Program-made: the position numbers and the translations under genes
Shown here: piece by piece, positions 25,501-36,309 of the stretch
Layout: every line of letters begins with the position of its first letter
Numbering within the stretch: position 1 is the first letter of the stretch
Assembly: GCF_032854445.1 (NCBI RefSeq)
Contig: NC_088307.1
Span: forward strand, 12,846,017-12,910,016
Reading direction: 5' to 3'
Length of the DNA stretch: 64,000 nucleotides
Source: Liolophura sinensis
Lineage: Eukaryota > Mollusca > Polyplacophora > Chitonida > Chitonidae
Notes under the pieces: generated by a model
What the model was told of the DNA's origin: nothing
Database searches by the model: none
The model's input: only the letters and a program-made list of their open reading frames with translations

Positions 25501-28500
25501 AATGATCGACCAGATTTTATTTCATTTTGGGTAAAAATCTCAAGAAGTATCACTTTTTTTTGCTGCATGTGTCATGCACCAGCCGCAAGCAGAAGTTGCA
25601 GAATTTCCAAGATAAATCCTCTCGTCAAATATACAAATGAATAAATGGAATGAATTTTATACCCATCTATAATTGCTTGCTGTTGTTCTTGAACCTGTAT
25701 CAGGGAAACGGAATGGCTGTTCTCCAGTACTACGGGAAGGAGTCAGTTGTGTCGCAGTGCAGGGTTTGAAAGACTAGTCATTGTCACGCTCCACAGAATG
25801 CAGAAATATGAAAGTCCTAGAGAAGATTAAAGCTGAGTTATCGACAAAAGTCATGGAGCTGTCACCCCCGTCATTACCCAGGGGGATACAGGTGGGTGGA
25901 CTTTGGTCATGACCTGAAAAATGGTTTTGAAATTTCTTACCTTTTTCTCAGTTTTAGTGTACTATTTCTTATCTGAAAAAAAACAAAAAAAAAAAAAACT
26001 TACACACTCAAGTTTTGTGTATTTAAATTAATGTGATGGACTTTGGCCAAGAATCGGAATCAAAACACAGTTTGAAATTTAAGATTTATGAAACGAAATT
26101 ATTCTTGGACGTCTCCCATTTTAAGAAATCTCTCATGTAAAAAAAAAATGTAAATAATTGTCAATTTATAATCAAACACTCCAATGGATCTGGTTATCTC
26201 TTAAATAAGTCAATCTGATCAAAAAATACAATTCTGCAAATACACATATGTAATATTTGCCAGAGCAGTACTTCAATATTTTTAATCCATGCTCATCAAT
26301 GAATCCAGTTAAATGATCCTTCACTCAAGGATTAATCCTGCATTTCAGTGAATCCGTTCAGCCGCTCCTTAAACCATCCAATTGAGGGTAGCCATATTAC
26401 TCCCCAACAAATGACTCTAGGCCCTACATGATTCAGCTTTCAGTTTTATTTAAATCATTTTCAAGGATGAATCCATATTAGTCTATATCACAACAAAGAC
26501 TGAAAATCATTGTTGTGACTGTTGTGACAACTTTCTCGTATCATGTCTTGTGTATGGCATTTAAGTGATGCAGCACCGAAATGTGTTGCCATCATTGTTT
26601 TTTTTTTTAAGTGCAGGCGTAGCCTCATGTCATACCCTAAGCTTTTAGGCATCCAATAACAGGGAAAGAGATGTTGAACAAAATGTTAGGATGGTATCTT
26701 AAAAAGTACTGCTTGTATTGAGCTCTGGTTTTGCACACATGTAGAGCACAGTAACACAAGCGGGGATGTTCTATCACTGATTTGCTGTGTGCATATTAAG
26801 TACTGTAAATTACAAAATTCAGGACTTAGTGTTTTGTGTATCAGGATTAATGTAATAAAGCTATTGAAAGAAATATTCTTGATTTATTTATTTATTTGAT
26901 CGGTGTTTTATGCCGTACTCAAGAATATTTCACTTATACAACGGCAACCAGCATTATAGTGGGTGGAAACCGGGCAGAGCCCAGGGGAAACCCACAACCA
27001 TCCACAGGTTGCTGGCGGACCTTCCCACGTATGATCGGAGAGGAAGCCAGCATGAGCTGGACTTGAACTCACAGCGACCGCATTGGTGAGAGGCTACTGG
27101 GTCATCACGCTGTGCTAGCGCGCTAACCAACTGAGCCACGGGGGCCGCGAAATATTCTTCAGTACGGGGTAAAACACAAATCAGATAAATAAATAAATAA
27201 ATAAAGAGGCAAGCTGTTTGGTAGTCTTGCTACCAAATCTTTGTTTTTATAATCATGTTCTTCAGTCAATATTCTCGCAAGTCAGGAAATAAAAATCAAA
27301 CTGCTGTTATTTCATCAATCTTTTTTCGTTTTGCAGGTTCCATTCTTGTCTATGGGAGAAGACATAGGTCTGCGGACAATTCAGCATCAAGGTCAAAGTC
27401 CACACAGCGGCGAGTTCGTCGTGGAGGATGTGGAAGGAGACGCAGGAAGTCTCTTCAGACGCCTCATATTCCTTAGCAACCAAAATGCCATCCAATCAGA
27501 AGTTAGGCTTTTGAAAGGTGTGACTGAGAATTTTTTTCTTCCGCAAACATCGTACAATCGTTAACAGTATTAGTAAAGAAAAGAGAAAATCTTAGCCAGC
27601 TTTCTCATATAAAATTTGAGAATTTATTGCACTAGAAAAGAGCTATTGTTTAATGTTCAAGATATATGTCAGATATTTATTTGATATATATTTCCTATAT
27701 TTTTAAAGTCAGACTTTTTTTATTTTGTGCTTTATGGGAAAGCCGACACTAAAAAAAAAATCCACGTCTGGAATAAAAATAAAATTATTCTGTTTGTTTT
27801 CATGAGTTTCATTTTCAATGTTTCCAACCAAATAAACAACTCTTAAGCGAACAAATTGCTGGGACAGTCCACATTTCTCATAAATTCGATCATCAACCAA
27901 AATGGAATAAAAATAAAACTTAAAACTATTCTGTTTGTTTTCATGAGTTTCGTTTTCAATGTTTCCAACCAAATAAACAACTCTTAAGCGAACAAATTGC
28001 TGGGACAGTCCACATTTCTCATAAATTCGATCATCAACCAAAATGGAATAAAAATAAAACTTAAAACTATTCTGTTTGTTTTCATGAGTTTCATTTTCAA
28101 TGTTTCCAACCAAATAAACAACTCTTAAGCGAACAAATTGCTGGGACAGTCCACATTTCTCATAAATTCGATCATCAACCAAATGGAATAAAAATAAAAC
28201 TTAAAACTATTCTGTTTGTTTTCATGAGTTTCATTTTCAATGTTTCCAACCAAATAAACAACTCTTAAGCGAACAAATTGCTGGGACAGTCCACATTTCT
28301 CATAAATTCGATCATCAACCAAAATGGAATAAAAATAAAACTTAAAACTATTCTGTTTGTTTTCATGAGTTTCATTTTCAATGTTTCCAACCAAATAAAC
28401 AACTCTTAAGCAAACAAATTGCTGGGACAGTCCACATTTCTCATAAATTCGATCATCAACCAAAATGGAATAAAAATAAAACTTAAAACTATTCTGTTTG

Positions 28501-31500
28501 TTTTCATGAGTTTCATTTTCAATGTTTCCAACCAAATAAACAACTCTTAAGCGAACAAATTGCTGGGACAGTCCCCATTTCTCATAAATTCGATCATCTA
28601 CCAAAATGGAACAAAAATAAAATTGGAAGCTATTTTGTCCGTTTTTATGATTTTCCAGTTTTTCAAGGTTTTTGATCTAGTAAATATCTCTTTTAGAGGA
28701 AAAATTGCTGGGACAGTCCACATTTTTGTAAGATTTAGTCACCAGTTTTATTTTTTATATACCCTGCTCAATCATTGAGAAAAGATTCATTGTGCCCAGG
28801 AAAACAAAAATATGAATTGGGACCAAAGTGTGAGAATTCTGATAGTGTCAGATACACTTAGCCATTTTTTTGTCTCTCTGATTATACATTCACCCAAAAA
28901 AAATAAAAAGGAAATCGTCCATTGAATTTTGTCTAAGCTTCCAGTGTGTGATTTATGTTTTTCAGATACAGTGAAGAAAAAAGGTGGCAAGAAGACAAAT
29001 CTAGTGAGCATTGACAGTAGCTACCTAGCCTGTCAGAATCACACAGCCATGGTGGCTGGCTTGGCATTGGTGGAGGAGATACAAAATTTCTTAGGTGAGT
29101 TGACCGATTGATTGAGAGTGTTTACAGTGTACCTGGGGTCTGTTTTTTTTTTTCAAAACTTCGTCAAAGTTAACATTGTCTGTTGGCCGGCTAAGGGCCA
29201 TAAAAAAAATTTTACCAGATCATTTCACAGAAATAGAACTGTTTAAATCCTAGCCAGTTTACTACAGCCAGCTGTGTTACTGCTCTCTAGCAATCTGATT
29301 AGTGGAATCTATGATGGTACTATAAATCTTCAACTGTTTCAACAACAAAAGCACTTTTTTGCAGTAGAACTTTTGAATACATTTATTATGGAAATTAAAA
29401 TAAAAACGATTTGTTTGTGTCATTAAAGATACAAGCTTCATAAATCTTTACAAATCATTTCTCTACACTCCATAGTTCTCTCCGAATGTTTCAAAATATT
29501 GTTTGCAGAGGTGGTTAAAGAGCTTGAAATTCTTATTAATTGCATAATTGTAGCTGTTAATTCATCAAACATCATGGTGGCAGGTCTTTTTTTTTTCACA
29601 AACTTGATTCTTTAAATAAATTAAATTTTCACTCTTAATTACCCTAATTCTTCAACCATTTCTTTAGAGCAATTTCAGTGCAGTTTATGCACATTTTTAA
29701 TTTGATTTTGGAGACAAAACTACATTGGATGGATTGACCAGTTTCAGGGCTTCCCAAAAATTATGATTTTATTAGTCAACACAGAAAAATGCTTTATAGT
29801 ATGCTTGAATAAACACCTTGCAAACATGTGAAATGGTTGAAGTATTACGGTACATTTTTTCATTTTTTCTCCAGAAAAAATGTACAGAAACTTAGTGTTT
29901 TAGCAGATTATTTTTAAGCCATCTGCAAGGAGCTTCCCTTTGCCTTGTGACAGCACTTTATCGTCACTGCCACAGTACAATATGGACAGCCACACTATAA
30001 TTTGTACAGACACAGTATAATATGTACAGACACATTATAATATGTACAGCCACATTATATTATGTACAGCTATAGTATAATATGGACAGCCACAGTATAA
30101 TATGGACAGCCACAGAATAGTATGTACAGCCACAGTATATTATGGACAGCCACAGTATAATATGGACAGCCACAGTATAATATGGACAGCCACAGTATAA
30201 TATGTACAGCCACAGTATATTATGGACAGCCACAGTATAATATGGACAGCCACAGTATAATATGGACAGCCAGAGTATAATATGTACAGACACAGTATAA
30301 TATGTACAGGCACCAAATGACCTAAAAATTGTTAAGTACAGCATAAAACCCCAAGCATTCATCCTTCTGCTTGTACTGCGTAGTTTCTCTGCATTTTTGA
30401 AAATATTTAAAGAGCTGACAAGAAAATCTTTATTCCTTGAATTTTTGTCTACCTTTTTAGAAGTGGGCTTCTCAGCTTTAGTGTTGGGTCTGGGTGGTGG
30501 TGGGCTCCCGAAGTTTATACACGACCACTTCACTAAGGTAATTCTAACTATTTATTGTTTTAGTTAGTTATTTATTGATTAATCGATTGATGGTATATAT
30601 TGATTGTTAATCGATTGATGCTATATATTGATTGATTTAGTTTAGCTATTTATTTAGTTATTTACTGATTTATTGCATTGATTGATATGATGTGTTTACC
30701 ACCATTTTTCACTCGTGTGAGGGGGTCAGGTTTAAGAGTGGAGGAAACTGGAGTGCTCTGAGTAAACCATCATCCCTCATCAGGTACCTGACAAACCACC
30801 TGACTTAAAGCTGCAGTCGAACAAGCCAGAGCTGGATTTGAACATGCGACCTCATTGGTGAAGGGCTAGATGATCACAGTGAGGCAGCAAGACCCCTTGT
30901 AGTCAGTCAGTGAACATGCCTCTGTATAGGATGTCTCGGCTGCAAGACGAATAAAGTGCACATGTTCTACACATTTTGATCCTCTACATCAAACATATTG
31001 TTTAATGTGACAATACTTCAAAATAAATCTGATACTGGTATGGGTTTTTTTTGTGCCATTCTCAGGGGTCGTAGATTACTTGTTCTTTGTAAAGTTTCTT
31101 TACCCATTCAAACATGACAGCGCTATGAGTTCAAATCCAGCTCATGCCGGCGTCTTCCCGGGTTATAGCTGGAAAGGTCTGCCAGGAACCTGTGGATGGT
31201 CTTTGGGTTTTCGCGGGCTCTGTCTGGTTTCCTCCCACCATAATGCTGACCGCTGTTGTATAAGTGAAGTATTCTTGAGTATGGCATAAAACTCAAATCA
31301 AATAAATAAACATCACAACCATTGTGTAGGTGAGTAAAGTCCCAATCAAACTGGCAATCTCCCTAAATTCAGACTGGTTATTGTTTTAGGTATCTCTGAC
31401 AGCTGTAGAAATTGACCCGGTTATGCTTACGGTGGCAACCGACTGGTTTGGATTCCAAGAAAGCGATCGCCTCAAGGTTGCCATCGGTGATGCAGAAGAT

Positions 31501-34500
31501 GTGATCAAGCAGATGGCAGATGGAGGTGAGAGATGGAATACATTTGATTGATGTGTATTGCATTTGAAGGGATCTGATGTCGTTTGAAAGCACTGTTCTC
31601 ACACTTTAGCCAAGTTAGGACTAACACATGGAGATCACACTTTAACTGAGTTAGAACTAACACATGGAGATCAGTAATCTTAGTACATGTAGGTGCATTA
31701 TAGTCACTTTAAGTGTACATGTACCTGTATGTACAGGGGCCTTCATGGCTCAGTTGGTTAGCCCGCTAGCACAGCGTAATGACCCCAGAGTTTCTCACAA
31801 GTGCAGCCGCTGTGAGTTCAAGTCCAGGTCATGTTGGCTTCCTCTCCAGCCGTAAGTGGGAAGGTCTGTCATTAACCTGCGGATGGTTGCAGGTTTCCCC
31901 CGGGCTTTGTCGGGTTTCTTCCCACCATAATGATGGCCGCCGTCGTATAAGTGAAATATTCTTGAGTATGGCGTAAAACACCAATGAAATGAATAAATAA
32001 ATAACCTGTATGTACATGAAAGGGGAGCTGTGAAAGACAGGTATCAGTACACTGTATCTGAGGTGGGTTGTCATGTCTCGTGTATGGCATTTAAGTGATG
32101 CAGCACTGAAATGTATGCTTGTGTTTAAACTCAGCTGGTCAGTCAAAGGGTGCTGGACAGTAGGTGTCAATACACAGTAACTCGCCTAGATTGGCATGTC
32201 TGATGTTTTGACATGGCATTTGAGTGATGCAGTGCTTAGGGTACATGTATGTTGGTGTGGAGGAATTGAGCTGGTACATTTACTCCTTACTTGTGTTGTT
32301 GTCAGGTAAAGCAGAGTTGAACAGCAAGGGTCAAAGGTTATGATTCTTCATCTGTGCCTCCCCAGATTACTTCGTTTAGCAATTACTCGTTTACATTGTA
32401 AATCTGACAGTCAGTCTGGTAGAATGATTGAGTGGGACATATTACTTAATTAAGTGATGCTAAACGTTGTATTGTAGCGTTAACAGTGCAACATCATGGT
32501 AAATAGAGCATATATGTTATACAGGGTGATGAAACTGCAGCATAGGACATGTTCAGTATCAGACAACAAAATATACTCAACGCTGTTCGTGATGCTGATG
32601 GTAGACGCACTCAGTACATGAGAGCTGTGAACTATGATTACCAACCAGTGTGTTTTCACACTGCAGTAGCTCCTGGACTTTGTCCTAAAAATGTGAAAAT
32701 CTGGTGGAAATTGAAGCCACAATTGATAATGAATACTTACCCTGCTTGTCGAGTGAACACATTATTTAATACAATATATATTATATTGATTTATATTTGC
32801 ATTTATATTTTTGTTGAGTGTAGATATGATGTGGATGTCTTTCAGCACCGCAGCACCACCTGTTGTGATGAAAATCTGCTGGTACCTGATTTATTTATTC
32901 ATTTATTTGATTGGTGTTTTACGCCGTACTCAAGAATATTTCACTTATATGACGACGGCCAGCATTATGGTGGGAGGAAACCGGGCAGAGCCCGGGGTTA
33001 AACCCACGACCATCCGCAGGCTGCTGGCGGACCCAGCAGCCTCCCACTTACGACCGGAGAGGAAGCCAGCATGAGCTGGACTTGAACTCACAGCGACTGC
33101 ATTGGTGTGAGACCCCTGGGTTATTACACTGTGCTAGCGCGCTAACCAACTGAGCCACAGAGGCCCCCGGTACCTCATTTACAACCCATGTATATCTATA
33201 TGGACTCCAAGGGTGACACATTCTGTCATTTCCTCAGTAGACCACCTTGCTGGCCTACTGGTTAGAGCATCCTCCTCAAAGTCAAGAGACCCGGGATCAA
33301 ACCCAAGGTTTTAAAATTGTTACTTGCAGCTGCCTCACTTGGCACTCAGAACTGAAAGGTTAGAACAAGGAAACAGGACTGTGTGGCCCAGTGTCAGTGT
33401 AATGTGACTGGGTAGGGTGTCATGTGGTGCACTGCATGGACTTGCCCCACCACAAGAAGACGCAGTATATGTACACACACCTAATGACTCCTCGTCGTCA
33501 TATGACTGAAAAATTAAGGGTTAAACCCCAAGCACTCATTCGTTTATTCACTGTCTTAGTATAAGCATTACTGCACCTACATGCATTTGTTTACATTATA
33601 GGAGAGCAACATCTGGTGGTGATGCTGGATATTGACAGCAAGGACAAGACAATGGGAATGAGTAGTCCCCCTTTGGTGTTTGTTCAGCCAGAGTTTCTGA
33701 AGACAATAAAGCAGCTGCTTCATCCTGAAGGTGAGTACATGCATCCTTAAGGTGAGTACATGCATGCGGAAGGTGAGTACATGCATGCTGAAGGTGAGTA
33801 CATGCATGCTGAAGGTGAGTACATGCGTCCTGAAGGTGAGTACATGCATCCTGAAGGTGAGTACATGCATGCTGAACTGTTTGTTCCTTCTGCAGGTGTT
33901 ACATTCAAATCTTACCTGTTACATGTGTGTTTGGCCTGTTGCGTCCCATTGTTTTTCCTTCCACAGGTGTTACATTCAAATCTTACCTGTTACAGGTGTG
34001 CTTGGCCCCGTTGCCTCCCAGTGTTTTTCCCTCTGCAGGTGTTACATTGAGATCTTACCTGTTACAAGTGTGCTTGGCCTGTTGCGTCCCAGTGCTTTTC
34101 CCTCTGCAGGTGTTACATTCAAATATTACCTGTTACAGGTGTGTTTGGCCTGTTGCCTCCCAGTGTTTTTCCTTCTGCAGGTGTTACATTCAAATCTTAC
34201 CTGTTACAGGTGTTTTTGTGCTGAATCTGGCTTGCAGAGACGAGTCCTTAAAGACTCAGGTGATAAGTGACATCCAGGCTGTGTTTCCCAAGCTGTACTG
34301 TGTTAGCGTCTCAGGTGAGGTTAACGACATTCTCTACTGCCTTCCCTGTGAACGCCCAGACCTGCCAGACCTCGCTGATGAGACTTTACCAACGGAACTG
34401 TCCAACGATCTTAGGACTCTCAATAAACTCATCAACAAAGCAGCAATTAATGATGAACTGCCAGATCTTTTGGAAGCCATGGAAGGCTTGAAAGCTCTCT

Positions 34501-34502
34501 AA
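16520..34502 (+). CDS. METTL13: METTL13 / eEF1A lysine and N-terminal methyltransferase (13 coding exons; apparent frameshift in exon 7)
   Basis: Coding exons: 16520-16611, 18550-18778, 20109-20317, 20968-21091, 22244-22362, 24211-24345, 25704-25891, 27337-27517, 28966-29094, 30461-30537, 31390-31525, 33602-33730, 34210-34502 (stop 34500-34502). All introns are GT-AG and phases agree once one extra base in exon 7 is discounted, giving about 679 residues against about 699 in human. The start [20 protein letters not shown] matches the family N terminus, and a 5' UTR exon acceptor lies at 16508. The N-terminal methyltransferase domain has SAM motif I VGCGNS (55-60), acidic D78 in NIDIS, and LDKGTLDAV (119-127). 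The C-terminal spermidine-synthase-like domain has LGLGGGG (477-483), VEID (500-503) and DIDSKD (549-554). In vertebrates the N domain methylates eEF1A Lys55 and the C domain trimethylates the eEF1A N terminus. As assembled, the exon-7 frameshift would truncate the protein at about residue 344. Confidence 0.95.
17755..18515 (+). mobile_element. SINE1 with its box A-B segment expanded into a 53-bp tandem array
   Basis: A 53-bp unit (ggttagcatgctattgcag, acaatgacccaggatcctct, caccaggcctaga) repeats about 10-11 times. It matches the SINE1 segment from ggttagcgcgctagcgcag to gcctctcacca. The last unit runs straight into box B (gtgaattcaagtcc), the SINE body and the tail. It lies in METTL13 intron 1, ending about 35 bp before exon 2. 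Confidence 0.9.
18807..19001 (-). mobile_element. 5'-truncated SINE1 with 12-bp target-site duplication
   Basis: GAAAGAAAAAGA at 18795-18806 and 19002-19013 brackets the element, 16 bp after METTL13 exon 2. Truncation at the 5' end plus a TSD is the signature of LINE-style retrotransposition. Confidence 0.9.
19375..19650 (+). mobile_element. SINE2, head-truncated
   Basis: Has actcagcactgagaggctag, the ccacaagaagtcacatt block and the tail gtcaaatgactgaaaaattg, ending in catacatacatac. It lies in METTL13 intron 2. Confidence 0.75.
19950..20075. repeat. 21-bp minisatellite before METTL13 exon 3
   Basis: Six units of gataaaagtgtgagc(g)aaatt, ending about 35 bp from the acceptor. The unit shows no clear copy of the junction itself. 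Confidence 0.85.
20355..20530. mobile_element. MITE-like element A, copy 1
   Basis: Family with ends taattcttcaaccattt and, inverted, aaatggttgaagaatta. The body includes agagcaactttcagtgcaat and tgcacattt. Other copies are at 29640-29852, 42920-43282 and 54837-55033. It lies in METTL13 intron 3. Confidence 0.75.
20575..20692. repeat. ~19-bp minisatellite in METTL13 intron 3
   Basis: Six units of cagcatttaaaac(c/t)(c/t)c(t/a)gt. Confidence 0.9.
21071..21420 (+). repeat. 64-bp tandem array seeded on the donor of METTL13 coding exon 4
   Basis: Units start at 21071, 21135, 21199, 21263, 21327 and 21391, exactly 64 bp apart. The first unit contains the last 21 bp of exon 4 plus its donor. Later units repeat that exon end and keep donor-like hexamers (gtgagt, gtatgt, gtaagt, gtaagt, gtgtaa). 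Confidence 0.95.
22355..23050 (+). repeat. 24-bp tandem array seeded on the donor of METTL13 coding exon 5
   Basis: The exon ends CACAAAA, followed by gtaagt at 22363. The unit cacaaaagtaagtcctcctt plus tatt repeats about 29 times, degenerating after about 22900. Most units retain gtaagt or gtaaat after the same exonic bases. The period is a multiple of three, which makes long open frames that are not coding. Confidence 0.95.
23416..23683 (+). mobile_element. SINE1, full length
   Basis: Box A tggctcagtcggtttgcgcg, box B cgagttcaagtcc, full body and AAAT tail. The flanks share atgtattctgttt, with copies at 23402-23414 and 23683-23695, a clear TSD. It lies in METTL13 intron 5. Confidence 0.92.
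24650..24900 (+). other. Possible highly diverged tRNA-derived SINE
   Basis: A box B-like gtaggttcaaatccagattc precedes a region resembling the bodies of other SINEs here. A similar decayed end occurs at 24000-24090. Weak evidence. METTL13 intron 6. Confidence 0.35.
25704..25891 (+). other. METTL13: METTL13 coding exon 7 carrying a 1-bp frameshift
   Basis: From 25705 the frame matches the family (ETEWLFS...YES) up to the CC at 25816-25817. It then runs into TAA at 25828-25830. Shifting by one base at that CC restores the family pattern ([15 protein letters not shown]) to the gtgggt donor, and exon 8 continues in the shifted frame with [12 protein letters not shown] single surplus base in the CC explains everything. 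Confidence 0.9.
26881..27148 (-). mobile_element. SINE1 inserted into the tail of another SINE1
   Basis: A full-length minus-strand SINE1 is flanked by GAAATATTCTT at 26870-26880 and 27149-27159. The right copy continues as a plus-strand SINE1 tail (cagtacggggtaaaacacaaa, to 27206). It lies in METTL13 intron 7. Confidence 0.9.
27780..28745. repeat. 141-bp satellite-like array in METTL13 intron 8
   Basis: Six near-identical units (ctgtttgttttcatg at 27790, 27931, 28072, 28212, 28353, 28494) and a diverged seventh to 28745. The unit is 47 codons, so it reads open on the minus strand for more than 150 codons. A single-base deletion between 28072 and 28212 breaks that frame, which argues against coding. 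Confidence 0.95.
29640..29852. mobile_element. MITE-like element A, copy 2 (complete ends)
   Basis: Starts taccctaattcttcaaccat and ends atggttgaagtattacggta, which are near-perfect inverted termini. It lies in METTL13 intron 9. Confidence 0.85.
29985..30312. repeat. 20-bp minisatellite in METTL13 intron 9
   Basis: About 16 units of cacagtataatatggacagc. The minus-strand open frame of [12 protein letters not shown] type is a product of the repeat. Confidence 0.95.
30690..30895 (-). mobile_element. SINE3-like element
   Basis: Shares ggaggaaac-gg-gt, cctgacttaaagctgcagt and a box B remnant ctggatttgaacatgcgacc with the split element around 5790-6250. It lies in METTL13 intron 10. Confidence 0.6.
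31110..31308 (+). mobile_element. Diverged SINE1
   Basis: Box B tgagttcaaatccagctcat, body, and tail gtgaagtattcttgagtatg. METTL13 intron 10, about 80 bp before exon 11. Confidence 0.8.
31736..32003 (+). mobile_element. SINE1, full length, 13-bp target-site duplication
   Basis: ACCTGTATGTACA at 31723-31735 and 32004-32016 brackets the element. METTL13 intron 11. Confidence 0.92.
32035..32260. repeat. Two diverged tandem copies of a ~140-bp repeat
   Basis: Both copies contain (t)ggcatttaagtgatgcag or a variant, and a third partial copy lies at about 26530-26590. Unclassified interspersed repeat in METTL13 intron 11. Confidence 0.6.
32886..33167 (-). mobile_element. SINE1, full length
   Basis: Complete from the AAAT tail to gagccacagaggcccc. 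The flanking ctggtacct/ccggtacct suggests a TSD. METTL13 intron 11. Confidence 0.88.
33240..33540 (+). mobile_element. SINE2, near full length
   Basis: tRNA-like head (ctggcctactggttagagca, then gacccgggatcaaaccc), body with ccacaagaag, and tail gtcatatgactgaaaaatta plus ggttaaaccccaagcactca. METTL13 intron 11. Confidence 0.85.
33720..33880 (+). repeat. 21-bp tandem array seeded on the donor of METTL13 coding exon 12
   Basis: Seven gtgagt donors lie at 33731, 33752, 33773, 33794, 33815, 33836 and 33857. Each is preceded by a copy of the exon end (cctgaag, gctgaag or a variant). The period is exactly 21 bp, so frame is kept between donors, but the first unit contains an in-frame TAA. Confidence 0.95.
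33890..34215 (+). repeat. 71-72-bp tandem array ending in the acceptor of METTL13 coding exon 13
   Basis: The motif caggtgttacattc recurs with GGTGTT starting at 33895, 33966, 34038, 34109 and 34180. Each unit has a pyrimidine tract, an AG-GTGTT and a second site resembling the real acceptor (cctgttacag before gtgt). The true acceptor at 34209 is the last such copy. Confidence 0.93.
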
Positions 34503-36235
34503 TGACAACCGTCCAGGCTACTTGTCATTCAGATCAGATTGTCTGTAAACCATTACACTGTAAGAGTGATCTAAGGTATTGGCAGGCAGTTGTTTTTGTT
34601 TTTTGAGCAGGCGTGGGATTGTGACACCCCTTCCAGGAGACTACCTTCCTTCCTTGCACACCCAGGGTCTTCAATAAGTGCAAGTAGCAGGCTGCAAATA
34701 GCTGCCTACTGCTGTCCCTGTAGCTGCCTACTTTGGTATTCTCACCATTTAAGCCTATAGTAACTGTAACGTAATTGCTTTCAATTCAGCTGCCTACTTT
34801 TGAGCTCTGACTACCTACTCTGAATCTAAATATAAACCCTCCCCAGAGTCTAGATTACATTCACGTAAACAGTGAGTGCATCGACTGTCGATCTAGTGGA
34901 TCGAGTCAGTGCAAGTCTTTTACCACTACGAGTACTACCACTGATGGCAGACTTTTTGTCCCTACCCAAAACATTTGCGCCTACTGGAGAATGGAAATGA
35001 CTGTCTGATACAGGCTGAGACTAACTGTGAGCATTGTCTTCACACTAAACAAGTATATATGTCGCATTATGTTTACAAAAAAGCTTGTTGTGGCTTGCTA
35101 GCCAAAACTCGCTTCGTGTGAGACCCACTTTAGATGTTGTCTGAGGAGTGTGGGCATGTGATAGCATACCTATAAACAAGGCAATGCTGAATTACCTCCC
35201 TTGAGGTCACTCTCCCATTCAAAAGATACATTTTTATGAGTGTGCTGTGGCAAGGTGGGACCTCAGTTAAAATGGTATAAGGTAGTTCAAGACCAAACTT
35301 TGAGACAGATTCAACGTGTAAGCTTATTTGGATAGCCCAGAATAAACATCATGTATTATTTTAATCCATTCAGAGATAGTTTTAAAATCCCGACCCAAAC
35401 TAAATATAATGGACAGCGTTGTTGAACTCTTAGGCAGAAAAACATCAACTTTGGTTAAAGGACAAAAACATATTTCATTCGAAAGCAGGATACTCAAGCT
35501 TTCTAAAAAGTACCATACTTCATTATTTTCATGAGATTTCTCTGGATAACAAGAAGAACAATACTACAGTATGGCACAAATGGCTGATGTGAGTTGAGGT
35601 AGGCATCTTGAGAATTTTATCCAATCAAACACCTTGCTATCAGATTAGGTGGCTGAAGCTGTGAAGGTGCCTTTACCCATTCACTCCAGATAGATAACTG
35701 TTCTCTTTGTATTGCACGAGTGATGTATAACAAGCCACAAAACTTTAGGGTAAAGGCAAGAATGAACAGTGGACTTTTCCTACGGAAGGCCAGCTTCCCT
35801 CTTTCCAAATAACCTCCAACCACCTTTTTTTTTCTTTTTTTTTCTCCCTTTTGACTGACCTTGAACAGAAAGGGTGTAACTGATTTCATTGCCTTACATG
35901 AAGCTTACAAATGTTCAGGTCATGGATGGGCACTGTAAAGGCTGGGTGTCTGTTGTATACTAGATCAATTACAAGTGTGGAGGTTTGCATTCCTGTCTGA
36001 TCTAATTGGATTGGCCATTCTCTGTATACTAAATCGTCATTGTCAGCTTCAAGTGCTTCAGCCCTTTTCATGCCACTGTTGTTGTGAACTTCTGATCATC
36101 CAAAGAACAGTCATTGCACGTTTACGAAAAAATATTTTAGTTATTTTACCTTTGGCTACTTTTTAACCTTGAGATTAACATGTTGTTAAGGTTTGGTTTG
36201 TATTTTAGAAATAAAATCTTGAGGATTTTGTTTTA
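34503..36235 (+). other. Probable METTL13 3' UTR
   Basis: No gene recognised after the METTL13 stop. The first strong AATAAA downstream is at 36210-36215. Open frames here on the minus strand show no family features. Confidence 0.5.
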
Positions 36236-36309
36236 ATGTCATTTATGCAGATTTCTTGTACTTTTAGTACATATAAAGTCCTTTAATTTGAAAATCACAG
36301 TATTTTCAT

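Noticed and set aside
27709..28604. Two ~158-codon repetitive proteins on the minus strand
   Set aside because: They come from the 141-bp array in a METTL13 intron, and a 1-bp deletion between units breaks the frame.
33927..34502. Independent 191-codon gene
   Set aside because: Only the last 97 or so codons (from 34210) are conserved, as the terminal METTL13 exon. The upstream part is translated acceptor array.
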